Shown: piece after piece, positions 16,714 to 25,528 of the stretch
Position numbering within the stretch: position 1 is the stretch's first letter
Layout of the letters: each line of letters starts with the position of its first letter
NCBI RefSeq assembly: GCF_900231835.1
Contig: NZ_OCTN01000001.1
Span: forward strand, 62,001 to 126,000
Length of the DNA: 64,000 bases
Origin: Pontivivens marinum
GTDB lineage: Bacteria; Pseudomonadota; Alphaproteobacteria; Rhodobacterales; Rhodobacteraceae
Direction: 5' to 3'
Notes under the pieces: model-generated
Told to the model about the DNA's origin: nothing
The model's database searches: none
The model's input: only the letters and a program-made list of their open reading frames with translations
Position numbers and translations under genes: made by a program

Positions 16714-16741
16714 GCCGCGTGTAGCGTGGGTGACACTGCGC

Positions 16742-18082
16742 TCAGTCCTCGCCGGTGTTGAGGAACTGTTCCCGCTCCAACCCGTGTCGCTGCATTTTAT
16801 CGTAGAGCGTTTTGCGACTGATCCCCAGCGCCTCATAGGTCGCCTTGACGTTGCCACCCTGCCCCGTCAGCTCGGCGGCAATGGCGGCACGCTCGAATTT
16901 CTCGATCCGGTCGGGCAGGTTTTTTGCCAGCCGTGGCGTGTCCGAGGTCAACACATCCAGCCCCAAAACAAACCGGTCCGCCGCATTGCGCAGCTCACGC
17001 ACATTACCGGGCCAATCGCGGGCGGCCATCAGGGTAAACAGCTCACCATTGATAGGCGCGGGCGTGCGCCGGTGACGCAGCGCCGATTGATTGACCAAAT
17101 GCTGGAACAGCCGCGGCACATCCTCCATCCGTGCGGATAGCGGCGGCATTTCCACCGTGACCACGGCCAAGCGGTAATACAGGTCGGCCCGAAATTCGCC
17201 CCCATCAACCCGCGCCGACAGGTTCGCCTTGCTCGCCGCGACAAAGCGGACATCCAGCGGCACCGCCTCGTTTGACCCGATACGCTCAATGCTGCGCTCC
17301 TCGATCACGCGCAACAGCTTGGCCTGCAATGCAACGGGCAGCGCGTCAATCTCATCCAGAAAAACGGTGCCGCCCCGTGCATGCTCAAACCGGCCATAGC
17401 GGGCCCGGTGCGCACCGGCAAAGGCACCAGCCTCATGCCCGAACAGCTCACTTTCGATCAGGGTTTCGGGCAAGGCGGCCATGTTGATCGCTACAAAGGG
17501 CTTCTCCGACCGATCGCTCAACCGATGGACGGCGCGCGCCGCCAGCTCCTTGCCCGATCCGGTTTCACCCAGCAGCAACACATCCGCGCCACTGCCCGCA
17601 ATGGTCCGCAATCGCTGGCGCAGGCTGGTCATCACCGGCGCGCGCCCGACCAAGTTACTCTCCAACCAATCACGCGATTCCAGCTCGGATCGCAGCACAC
17701 GGTTCTCCAACGCCAAGCGCCGCACGCCCAGCGCGCGCGCCACCGCATCGGCCAGCCGGTCCGTCTCAAATGGTTTCTCGATGAAATCAAAGGCACCAGC
17801 ATGCAGCGCACTGACCGCCAAGGGCACATCCCCGTGGCCGGTAATCAGAATGACCGGCAGCTCCGCATCCCGTTCGCGTATCGCATCCAGAAAGGCCAAG
17901 CCGTCCATGCGCGGCATCCGAATGTCACTGATGATGCAGCCCTCGAAATCCTCACTGATGACCTCCAAGGCGCGCATCGCGTTGGGCAACGCCAAAACGT
18001 CATAGCCCTTCAGCTCCAGACTCTGCGCGATCGCCTCGCGCACATCGGCTTCATCATCGACCAGTATCACACGCTCGCTCAT
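16742..18082 (-). CDS. dctD: NtrC-family response regulator DctD, with altered GAFTGA loop
   Basis: A 446-residue regulator: receiver domain (residues 1-120, phospho-acceptor Asp53 in ISDIRMPRMDG, Lys104 in EKPF), AAA+ domain (Walker A GETGSGKE at 172-179, Walker B GTVFLDEID near 238, WPGNVREL) and a Fis-type helix-turn-helix at the C-terminus (NVKATYEALGISRKTLYDKM). The sigma54-contacting loop reads GAFAGA at 219-224 instead of GAFTGA; the loss of Thr usually prevents sigma54 activation. AAGGGGACC before the ATG at 18082 supports this start. It is paired with the DctB kinase upstream and should control dctPQM. Confidence 0.92.
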   Translation of the reverse strand: MSERVILVDDEADVREAIAQSLELKGYDVLALPNAMRALEVISEDFEGCIISDIRMPRMDGLAFLDAIRERDAELPVILITGHGDVPLAVSALHAGAFDFIEKPFETDRLADAVARALGVRRLALENRVLRSELESRDWLESNLVGRAPVMTSLRQRLRTIAGSGADVLLLGETGSGKELAARAVHRLSDRSEKPFVAINMAALPETLIESELFGHEAGAFAGAHRARYGRFEHARGGTVFLDEIDALPVALQAKLLRVIEERSIERIGSNEAVPLDVRFVAASKANLSARVDGGEFRADLYYRLAVVTVEMPPLSARMEDVPRLFQHLVNQSALRHRRTPAPINGELFTLMAARDWPGNVRELRNAADRFVLGLDVLTSDTPRLAKNLPDRIEKFERAAIAAELTGQGGNVKATYEALGISRKTLYDKMQRHGLEREQFLNTGED

Positions 18083-18116
18083 GCCGGTCCCCTTATACCG
18101 CGATTTTGAAAGCCCA

Positions 18117-19910
18117 TCATTCCACCGCCACCTGCTCATCGGTCGAGGCAAGCCGGATACAGAACCGCGCCCCACCCTGATCGGATACACCCACACGAAT
18201 GCGCCCGCCGAAATCACGAATGATATTGTAACTGATCGACAGCCCCAAACCCACACCACGCCCGACTTCCTTGGTCGTGAAAAACGGGTCAAAGATCGAC
18301 TCGCGCAATTCCTCGGGCACACCGGGGCCATTATCGCTGACGGTAATGTTGACCCCGTTCTCATCCTCACGAATGTCGATATCAATTGCGGGGTTTAGCG
18401 TGTCCTCCGTCGCGTCCAAGGCATTGCCGATCAGGTTCATCAAAACATGTTGCAACCGAATGGCCCCCGCCCGCACGGTCAACCCATTGCGCAATCCGGT
18501 GATGCGCGGCTTTACCCCCGCACGGGTCAAACGGGCGGCCATCAGGCCCAGCGCCTCGTCAAATACATCCGTCAGGGCAACGTCCTGCATTCCCTCCGCC
18601 GGCTTACGGGCAAAGTTGGACAGCCGCCGCGACAATTGCGCCATGCGGGCGGTCAAACGCATGATCCGCTCCAGATTTTCGCGCGCGCGGTCCTCACGCC
18701 CCTGCTCCACAAAAGCGGTGGCGTTTTCAGCGTAGGAGCGGATGGCAGTCAGCGGCTGGTTGAACTCATGGCTCAACGCCGTGGACATTTGCCCCAGCAC
18801 GGCCAGCTTTCCCGCCTGTACCAGATCGTTTTGCGTCTGGCGCAGCTCCGCCTCGGCCGCGCTGCGATCACGCACCTCGCGGGCCAAGGATTGGTTGGCC
18901 GCTGACAAATCCGCGGTGCGCATCGCAACCTTACGCTCCAACAACCGGCCCTCACGCTCACCCGCCAGCAACCGGTCGTGCAGCAAGCGGCCCCGCGCCC
19001 CGACCAGCAATCCGGCCAAGGCAATGACCGTGGCGATCAGACCACTCAACGCGACAACGACATAAGCCTTTGTGTGGGCCTGCGCGCTGGCCGCCAGCAG
19101 ATGCAGCATCCAACCCTCGGTCGCGACGGGCCGGACCAGATGCACAAATTCCTGCTCCTTGCGGTCCGAGCGATCAGCCCGCCCGCGCACCAGCTCAAAT
19201 TCCCCCTCGGACAGGTCAGTCGTCAGCCCCGCCACCGGCACAACCAACCCGTCGCGCGACGATCCAATCTGGGTCAGGCGCAAATCGGGATGCCCTGACA
19301 GCACTACCAACCCGCGCGCATCGGTGACGAACACCTCATCAGGGCTAAGGCGCAGCTCGTCCTCCATATCCCCGACATTCGCGGTCACAACGACAACACC
19401 GGCAACCTCACTGCCCCGCCAAACAGGAAAGCTGAAATGGTATCCGCGCAAACGGGTCCGGGCGTCCACCTCGAACCAGCGCCCCAATCGCCCCTGCATC
19501 GCCTCGAAATGATGGGGACGATGGCCCATATTACGCCCCGCGCGCGTATCCCCGCTAGAGCTCGCCAAAACCCGCCCATCAATGCCCAGCAGATAGCTTT
19601 CCTCGGCACCGGTGGAATAGGTCCAGCTCTCCAGCAAGATATTCAGGCGATCGCGCAGCGCCCCATCATCGGGCGCATCCAATGCGGCCAGCAGCGCAGG
19701 ATGCCGCGAATAAACCGAAGGCAAGGCGCGAAACCGCCCCAACCAACCGGCCAGGTTTTCGCGCTGCAACTCGATCGAGGCCCCCGCCTCCTCAGCCAAC
19801 TGGTTCAGGTAATACCGCTCCGCCGTGACAAACACGCCCCCCATGACCATGACGGCGGCCAGAACGACCCCCGCAACCGGCCCTAGCAACGATGTCGCGC
19901 GCAATTTCAT
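18117..19910 (-). CDS. dctB: Sensor histidine kinase DctB
   Basis: A 597-residue membrane kinase. A first helix ([19 protein letters not shown]) and a second near residues 285-305 ([19 protein letters not shown]) flank a periplasmic dCache-like sensor ([40 protein letters not shown]). A coiled coil leads to the dimerisation domain with His381 in [18 protein letters not shown]. The ATPase part has the N box (NLIGNALDA), G1 (VSDNGPGVP) and G2 (GVGLGLSIS). DctB senses external C4-dicarboxylates in rhizobia. dctD follows after 34 bp. Confidence 0.92.
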   Translation of the reverse strand: MKLRATSLLGPVAGVVLAAVMVMGGVFVTAERYYLNQLAEEAGASIELQRENLAGWLGRFRALPSVYSRHPALLAALDAPDDGALRDRLNILLESWTYSTGAEESYLLGIDGRVLASSSGDTRAGRNMGHRPHHFEAMQGRLGRWFEVDARTRLRGYHFSFPVWRGSEVAGVVVVTANVGDMEDELRLSPDEVFVTDARGLVVLSGHPDLRLTQIGSSRDGLVVPVAGLTTDLSEGEFELVRGRADRSDRKEQEFVHLVRPVATEGWMLHLLAASAQAHTKAYVVVALSGLIATVIALAGLLVGARGRLLHDRLLAGEREGRLLERKVAMRTADLSAANQSLAREVRDRSAAEAELRQTQNDLVQAGKLAVLGQMSTALSHEFNQPLTAIRSYAENATAFVEQGREDRARENLERIMRLTARMAQLSRRLSNFARKPAEGMQDVALTDVFDEALGLMAARLTRAGVKPRITGLRNGLTVRAGAIRLQHVLMNLIGNALDATEDTLNPAIDIDIREDENGVNITVSDNGPGVPEELRESIFDPFFTTKEVGRGVGLGLSISYNIIRDFGGRIRVGVSDQGGARFCIRLASTDEQVAVE

Positions 19911-19941
19911 AACGTGACCCTATCGCGACGCGATAGCCGCG

Positions 19942-21318
19942 TCACCTACCGGTCCAGTTGCGCACCAACCACAGGGAATAGCGCCGTTCGCTATCCGCAT
20001 GATCCGCCACAGCACGTTCGCCCAGATCAATCCGCTCGGCAAATTCAGCGGCCAATGCGGCGCCATCATCCGGCCAGAACGCAACCAAAACGCCGTAATC
20101 GTCCAGCGCCAGCGGCCCCTGCATTTGACGCAGCGGCAGCGGCTGATCCCACACGGACAGGCCGATTACAGGCATCTCAGCCAAACCACCCTGCCATGCG
20201 CAGGGCAGCAGGGGCGCACGCTGTGCGGCAATCATGGCCGATGCGCCCTCCTCCTCCAATGTCAGCAGAATATCCTCGCAAAACGCCGCATCCGCACGGC
20301 GCGCTGCATGGGGGTCCGTCACCGCAGGCAATCCCGCGCCATATCCCGCATATAGCAGCGACACGACCATCAGCGCCCATCCGGTAAAGGCCCCGATACC
20401 GCTCAACGCGATCAAGGCAGGCCCGCGTAGCGTGCTATCCGCCTGACGCAGGGCCAGCGGCGCGATCAGCACCGCCATCAACATAGGATCGCCCCGCTCC
20501 AGCAACGCCAACAGCAGCGCCAGTGCGATGACGCTCCAAATCCACACCGCCAACGCATCGGTGGCCCCGCGCAACCCGCTCAACAAAAACGGACCCAGCG
20601 CAATGGCGGCCAAGGCGATTTCCCACCACGCAACCGATCCACGATCCGCGATAAGCCCCAGCAACGGCGCGCCACCAGTGGCCGCACACCAAATGCCAAA
20701 GGGCAGCATCATCAACGCCATCGTGCCCAGCGACAGAACCGGCCCACGCCACGCCGTACCCCGCCAGTACAGCAACCCGAACAGCGCAACCATGGGCGCG
20801 ATCAGCAGCGGCTCGGCATATAGGAGTAACGCACCGGACAGACCCAACCATAGCCACGGCGCCAACGGGGCGACCTTCTCACGCTTGGGGCGCGGCGCGG
20901 CGGCACGTTCCAGCAGCAAAGCAAACGGCGCGGCGGCGGCCAGCAAAACACCGGTGCTCAACCCTGACAGGATCAGCCACCAGAACAGCGGCGCGCTCAA
21001 CCCAGCGATCAACGCGACATGACTGCGCAGGCCCAGACAGCCCAGCAGAACCCCCGCCATGACCAAGGCCGAAATCCGCAGCGACGCCATAGCATCCCCA
21101 CCTATGAACAGCGCAACCCGCATCAGCCAACTGCCCAGCGGCGGCGCGTCCAACGGCAGGATCGGCCCGCCCAGCGCACGACGCCATTCCGCCGCCTCGC
21201 CCAAGGAAAGCGGAACTGCAGGCAACAACCCGCCAATGGTGATGAAAATAACCAGCAACGCGCCCAACATAGGCGCGAGCCAGACCGGCGGCGGTGCAAT
21301 CCGCTTACGACGTGCCAT
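19942..21318 (-). CDS. Polytopic membrane protein, GT-C/PMT-like
   Basis: A 458-residue protein with about ten hydrophobic helices and a final soluble domain of about 130 residues. The first loop (SLGEAAEWRRALGGPILPLD, then APPLGSW) resembles the first periplasmic loop of ArnT/PMT-type glycosyltransferases, where an acidic residue is catalytic, followed by an LRISALVMAG helix. Overall similarity is too weak to give a reaction; I read it as a possible lipid-linked sugar transferase. It begins 14 bp after the stop of the preceding amidotransferase-like gene, so the two are probably co-transcribed. Alternative: an unrelated conserved Rhodobacterales membrane protein. Confidence 0.7.
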   Translation of the reverse strand: MARRKRIAPPPVWLAPMLGALLVIFITIGGLLPAVPLSLGEAAEWRRALGGPILPLDAPPLGSWLMRVALFIGGDAMASLRISALVMAGVLLGCLGLRSHVALIAGLSAPLFWWLILSGLSTGVLLAAAAPFALLLERAAAPRPKREKVAPLAPWLWLGLSGALLLYAEPLLIAPMVALFGLLYWRGTAWRGPVLSLGTMALMMLPFGIWCAATGGAPLLGLIADRGSVAWWEIALAAIALGPFLLSGLRGATDALAVWIWSVIALALLLALLERGDPMLMAVLIAPLALRQADSTLRGPALIALSGIGAFTGWALMVVSLLYAGYGAGLPAVTDPHAARRADAAFCEDILLTLEEEGASAMIAAQRAPLLPCAWQGGLAEMPVIGLSVWDQPLPLRQMQGPLALDDYGVLVAFWPDDGAALAAEFAERIDLGERAVADHADSERRYSLWLVRNWTGR

Positions 21319-21332
21319 GCTTCGCGATCAGA

Positions 21333-22085
21333 TCAGGCGACGCGGCGCAGACCGGCCGCAGCCCGCCCGAACGCCTCGAATAATGGTCGCGAAACGGGGT
21401 CCTGCCCTGCCTCATATTCAGGGTGCCACTGCACGCCCACGGCAAATCCGGGTGCGCCTTCGATATAAATCGCCTCGGCCGTTCCATCAGGGGCGCGGCC
21501 ATCCACGACAACCCGTGCGCCTGCATCCTCAATCCCCTGCCCGTGCAGAGTGTTGGTAAACACCTCCGCTGCACCGAACAGCCGCGCAAAGGGACCATCC
21601 GCGTTCAGCGTGACCCAGTGACGTTTCTCGAACTTCTCCTCCACCGTGCCATCGGGGGGCATCCGGTGGTTCAGCCGACCCGGAATGTCGCGAATTTCAG
21701 GATGCAGGGTTGAGCCAAAGGCAACCGCCAGCTCCTGAAAGCCACGGCACAGACCCAGAACCGGAATGCCACGGGCCACAGATTCACGGATCAACGGCAG
21801 GGCCAGCCCGTCACGCGCGCGATCAAATGTGCCATGCGCCTCGGTTTCGGGGTGGCCATATTCATCAGGATGCACATTGGCCCGTGCACCCGGAAAAACG
21901 AAGCCACTACATACTTGCAGCGCATCCTGAACACTGACCATCGACGGGTCGGCGGGCAGCATCATCGGGATCGCGTCGCAAACCTCGGCCACGGCGGCAA
22001 TGTTCATCGCGCCGACGCCCTGCACCTCGTACTGATCGTTAATCAAATGGCTATTGCCGAGAATTCCGATAACCGGACGAGACAT
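21333..22085 (-). CDS. Class-I glutamine-amidotransferase-like hydrolase (peptidase C26, PuuD-like)
   Basis: A 250-residue cytoplasmic hydrolase. PVLGLCRGFQELAVAFG carries the nucleophilic Cys, GVQWHPEYEA the catalytic His and Glu. GILGNSHLINDQYEVQGV and NTLHGQGIED fit the gamma-glutamyl-GABA hydrolase (PuuD) family. It should remove gamma-glutamyl groups from small amides such as gamma-Glu-GABA. I started it at MSRPVIGI (22085); an in-frame upstream start adds only unrelated residues. It is not next to a puu operon, though gamma-glutamyl ligase and oxidase-like genes are present elsewhere in the window. Confidence 0.87.
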   Translation of the reverse strand: MSRPVIGILGNSHLINDQYEVQGVGAMNIAAVAEVCDAIPMMLPADPSMVSVQDALQVCSGFVFPGARANVHPDEYGHPETEAHGTFDRARDGLALPLIRESVARGIPVLGLCRGFQELAVAFGSTLHPEIRDIPGRLNHRMPPDGTVEEKFEKRHWVTLNADGPFARLFGAAEVFTNTLHGQGIEDAGARVVVDGRAPDGTAEAIYIEGAPGFAVGVQWHPEYEAGQDPVSRPLFEAFGRAAAGLRRVA

Positions 22086-22191
22086 GGGCGCTCCTGCATT
22101 GGGCCTGCACTGGATTGGATGCGCCGCAGCATAGCCGCCCGACCCAAGCGCGTCGAGATGCGGATCGCGAAACATTGCGTCCTATAATCGC

Positions 22192-22251
22192 CCAAAATCT
22201 GCCAGCCACATAGCAGCCGGAAAGCAGCCGCTTTCCAGCCTGCTATTTTGG
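22192..22251. repeat. Dispersed intergenic repeat, copy A
   Basis: A 60-bp element bounded by CCAAAAT and ATTTTGG, a perfect 7-bp terminal inverted repeat. The inside holds three spaced AGCAGCC/CCAGCC units and a 7-bp hairpin GGAAAGC-AGCC-GCTTTCC at 22219-22236. It starts 9 bp after the ridA stop and can fold on the minus-strand transcript. A related copy lies at 28083-28139 in the same orientation. Confidence 0.7.
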
Positions 22252-22260
22252 CCTCAAACC

Positions 22261-22647
22261 TCAGTCATTGGCGATGCGCGCCGTGACCTCGATCTCGATC
22301 TTCATACGCGGATCATACAGCCCCGCCATGAACATCGTGGCCGCCGGCCGAACATCGCCCAGCCAGCTGGACAAGACCGGAAAGCACGGCTCGAAATCAT
22401 CACGGTTCGGCACGATATAGGTGACGCGAACAATGTCAGAAATCGACGCTCCAACAGCCCGCAGCGCGCTGTCAATATTGCGGAACGTCTGATCCGCCTG
22501 CTGCGCGGGATCGTCCGAAATGGTCATATCCGCGTAGTTGAAACCGGTGGTGCCGGACACATGAACCCAACGGCCATCGCGCACCGCGCGGCTATAGCCG
22601 ATAGTATCCTCAAATGCCGAACCTTGCGAAAATAGCTGCCGTGTCAC
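22261..22647 (-). CDS. RidA family protein (YjgF/YER057c/UK114)
   Basis: A 128-residue trimeric RidA-like enamine/imine deaminase. VHVSGTTGFNYADM, DQTFRNIDSALRAVGASISD and VRVTYIVPNRDDF match the family core, and MKIEIEVTARI the C-terminal strand with the Glu. The conserved ligand Arg corresponds to Arg100 in VRPAATMFM, though this protein belongs to a side branch rather than the archetype. It starts with GTG, preceded by GGAGTG at about 8 bp, directly after the terminator-like hairpin behind glcG. Likely removes reactive enamines formed by PLP or FAD enzymes. Confidence 0.87.
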   Translation of the reverse strand: MTRQLFSQGSAFEDTIGYSRAVRDGRWVHVSGTTGFNYADMTISDDPAQQADQTFRNIDSALRAVGASISDIVRVTYIVPNRDDFEPCFPVLSSWLGDVRPAATMFMAGLYDPRMKIEIEVTARIAND

Positions 22648-22663
22648 TGTAACACTCCATGAA

Positions 22664-22688
22664 AAAGGGCTCCCGATGGGAACCCTTT
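22664..22688 (-). terminator. Terminator between glcG and ridA
   Basis: AAAGGG-x-TCCC pairs with GGGA-x-CCCTTT around a GAT loop with one internal mismatch, followed on the minus strand by a run of T. It ends only a few bases before the ridA ribosome site, so ridA depends on read-through or its own promoter. Confidence 0.6.
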
Positions 22689-22722
22689 GACTATTTCCTA
22701 AGCTATTGCCAGCCCGAAATAA

Positions 22723-23151
22723 TTACGGCTGCGCATCAAAGCCTGCTGCCTCGATTCCGGCAACACCTGCAACCTGATCGTTGTCGGATGTATCGCCGGT
22801 CACGCCGATCGCGCCGATCACTTCGCCCTTGCGACCCATGACCAGAATGCCACCGGGAACCGGCACAACCTTACCGTCATACACGCCGTTTACCGCCGCC
22901 ATGAAATACGCCTGCTGTTCCGCCCGCGCCATCTGCGCTTGACCGCCCATGCCCAGCATGACCGCGCCGAATGCCTTACCACGCGCGATGTCGAAACGAC
23001 CGGGGGCCGCGCCGTCCTCACGCTCGAACGCCTTAACATGGCCACCCGCGTCCAGAACCACAACGGAGAGCGGTTTCAGCTCCATCTCGCGCCCCTTGGC
23101 GAGTGTTTTAGCGATAATTGTCCGTGCCTTACGGTGTGAAATCTCGTTCAT
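22723..23151 (-). CDS. glcG: GlcG/HbpS family protein
   Basis: A 142-residue protein of the GlcG/HbpS fold. SVVVLDAGGHVKAFEREDGA, DIARGKAFGAVMLG and PGGILVMGRKGEVIGAIGVT are the family blocks. In E. coli glcG lies in the glycolate operon beside malate synthase G, exactly the neighbour seen here; the biochemical role is unknown, and related HbpS binds heme. The gene follows glcB by 73 bp with a hairpin between. Confidence 0.9.
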   Translation of the reverse strand: MNEISHRKARTIIAKTLAKGREMELKPLSVVVLDAGGHVKAFEREDGAAPGRFDIARGKAFGAVMLGMGGQAQMARAEQQAYFMAAVNGVYDGKVVPVPGGILVMGRKGEVIGAIGVTGDTSDNDQVAGVAGIEAAGFDAQP

Positions 23152-23169
23152 GGTTTTCCTCGAATGTTG

Positions 23170-23198
23170 GCCGGAGGCAGGTTTAAGGTGCCTCCGGC
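23170..23198 (-). promoter_or_regulatory. Intercistronic hairpin between glcB and glcG
   Basis: GCCGGAGGCA and TGCCTCCGGC form a perfect 10-bp stem with a 9-nt loop, 26 bp after the glcB stop. There is no T run, so RNA stabilisation is more likely than termination. Confidence 0.55.
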
Positions 23199-23224
23199 GG
23201 GGATATTTTAAGAATGCGATGCGT

Positions 23225-25375
23225 TTACAGGGACGCCTTCAGCTCCAAGCGGCGACGGTGCAAAACCGGCTCGGTATAGCCGGAGGGTTGCGAGGTGCCC
23301 TCATAGATCAGCTCCTGCGCGGCCTTGTACGCGATGGTGTCAAAACTCGGCGCCATCGGGATATAGGCCGGATCGCCTGCATTCTGGCCGTCCACCTTGG
23401 CCGCCATACGTTGCAGGACTTCCTCGACCTGTTCCCGTGTGACCACGCCGTGGTGCAACCAGTTGGCCATGTGTTGCGAGGAAATACGGCAGGTCGCGCG
23501 ATCCTCCATCAGGCCAACATCGTTGATATCGGGCACTTTCGAGCAGCCGACACCCTGATCCACCCAGCGCACAACATAGCCGAGGATACCCTGCGCATTG
23601 TTTTCCAGCTCTGCCCGCACATCCGCATCGGACCAATTCTGGCCCTCTGCCACCGGATAGGTCAGCAGATCCTGCAACGTGCCGCGCGCGCCACCGGCGG
23701 CAATTTCGTCCTGACGGTCCAGCACGTTCAGCTTGTGGTAATGCGTGGCGTGCAGGGTCGCGGCGGTAGGTGATGGCACCCACGCACAGGTCGCACCTGC
23801 CTTCAGATGGCCGATTTTCTGCTCCAGCATGTCCTGCATCAGGTCAGGCATGGCCCACATGCCTTTACCTATCTGGGCCTTACCCTTTAGCCCGCAGGCC
23901 AGACCGATATCGACATTGCGATCCTCGTAGGAGGTAATCCATGGCGTCGTTTTGATGTCGCCCTTGCGCATCATCGGACCTGCCTCCATCGAGGTGTGCA
24001 TCTCATCACCGGTCCGGTCGAGGAAGCCGGTATTGATGAAGGCCACACGGTTTTTAGCCGCGCGGATACATTCCATCAGGTTGACCGAGGTGCGACGCTC
24101 CTCATCCATGATTCCCAGCTTGACGGTATTTTGCGGTAGGCCCAACGCCTTCTCAACAAACGAGAAAATCTCGTCGGCAAAAGCAACTTCCTCTGGCCCG
24201 TGCATTTTCGGCTTCACCACATAGACGGAGCCATGCAGCGAGTTTCCGCCCTCGCGCTGCAAATCATGCATGGCGCAAAGTGTCGTAACCATGGCGTCCA
24301 GCAGACCCTCGCCTGCCTCCAGCCCGTCACGGTCCAGCACGGCAGGGTTGGTCATCAGGTGGCCAACATTGCGCACCAGCATCAGCGAGCGACCCTTCAG
24401 CGTCACCTCACCCGTCAATGTCTGATAGCTGCGGTCCGCGTTCATCTGACGGGTGAAGGTTTTACCGCCCTTGGAGACCTCCTCCTTCAGGTCGCCCTTC
24501 ATCAGGCCCAGCCAGTTGCCCCATGCCAGAACCTTGTCCTCGGCATCAACGGCGGCGACAGAATCCTCACAATCCATGATGGTCGAGATTGCGGATTCCA
24601 TCAGAATATCCGACACGCCAGCGCTGTCCGCAGCACCGATATCGCTGTCACGGTTTACCTGAATTTCGATGTGCAGGTTGTTATTGCCCAGCAAAATCGC
24701 GGATGGAGCCGCCTGCTCACCACGCCATCCGACGAACTGCGCCGCGTCGCGCAGGGCAACAGCACCGCCAGCGGTCTGCGCCGACAATCCCTCCGCCGTG
24801 ACCGTGTAGCTGGTGACATCCGCATGGGAACCTGTCGCCAGCGGGGCCACATCATCCATAAACGTCTTGGCCCATGCGATCACACGCGCACCGCGTGCCG
24901 CGTCATAACTCTTACCCGTTGGCAAGTCGCCCATAGCATCCGTGCCGTAGAGCGCGTCATACAGGCTGCCCCAACGGGCATTCACCGCGTTCAGCGCATA
25001 GCGCGCATTCATAACCGGCACGACCAATTGCGGGCCGGGGGTGCTGGCGATCTCGGCATCTACGTTTTGGGTTTCAACGGCAAAGGGCGCGCCCTCTGGC
25101 ACCAGATAGCCGATTTCGCGCAGGAATGCGGTATAGGCTGCTGCATCATGCGCCTGCCCGCGATGGTCGCGGTGCCAGCTATCAATCTTGTCCTGCATGT
25201 CCTGCCGCACGGCCAGTAATGCGCGGTTGCGCGGGCCCATTGTGTGGATCAGGTCGGACAGACCCTTCCAGAAGCTTGCCTCATCCACGCCGGTGCCTGG
25301 TAGGGCCTGCGTGCTGATGAAGTCCTTCATTTCCTGCGCAACGTGCAGGCCATCAATCTCAATCCGTGCGGTCAT
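23225..25375 (-). CDS. glcB: Malate synthase G
   Basis: A 716-residue cytoplasmic enzyme condensing glyoxylate with acetyl-CoA to malate; the length matches isoform G (about 720). Visible parts are [39 protein letters not shown] with the metal Asp/Glu region, [39 protein letters not shown], and the C-terminal [20 protein letters not shown] with the catalytic Asp/Cys region. The ATG at 25375 begins [10 protein letters not shown]; an in-frame ATG further upstream has no family similarity. glcG follows. Isocitrate lyase is not in the window. Confidence 0.96.
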   Translation of the reverse strand: MTARIEIDGLHVAQEMKDFISTQALPGTGVDEASFWKGLSDLIHTMGPRNRALLAVRQDMQDKIDSWHRDHRGQAHDAAAYTAFLREIGYLVPEGAPFAVETQNVDAEIASTPGPQLVVPVMNARYALNAVNARWGSLYDALYGTDAMGDLPTGKSYDAARGARVIAWAKTFMDDVAPLATGSHADVTSYTVTAEGLSAQTAGGAVALRDAAQFVGWRGEQAAPSAILLGNNNLHIEIQVNRDSDIGAADSAGVSDILMESAISTIMDCEDSVAAVDAEDKVLAWGNWLGLMKGDLKEEVSKGGKTFTRQMNADRSYQTLTGEVTLKGRSLMLVRNVGHLMTNPAVLDRDGLEAGEGLLDAMVTTLCAMHDLQREGGNSLHGSVYVVKPKMHGPEEVAFADEIFSFVEKALGLPQNTVKLGIMDEERRTSVNLMECIRAAKNRVAFINTGFLDRTGDEMHTSMEAGPMMRKGDIKTTPWITSYEDRNVDIGLACGLKGKAQIGKGMWAMPDLMQDMLEQKIGHLKAGATCAWVPSPTAATLHATHYHKLNVLDRQDEIAAGGARGTLQDLLTYPVAEGQNWSDADVRAELENNAQGILGYVVRWVDQGVGCSKVPDINDVGLMEDRATCRISSQHMANWLHHGVVTREQVEEVLQRMAAKVDGQNAGDPAYIPMAPSFDTIAYKAAQELIYEGTSQPSGYTEPVLHRRRLELKASL

Positions 25376-25528
25376 GATCTTCTCCCAAGCTACCTTTTCA
25401 CCTGAGATAACGCAGTTCGCGACCAACACAACATAAATGGGACGCGATTTCACTGTGCGGAAATCTCCGCTCCTTGCACTTAACCCACGTCCCCCTCAGG
25501 ATGCGCAAAATTCATGAAGGGACGCATT

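Noticed and set aside
16511-16741. Possible sigma54 promoter (TGGC...GC) in front of dctP
   Set aside because: The best candidates have wrong GG-to-GC spacing by one base, and the regulator has lost GAFTGA.
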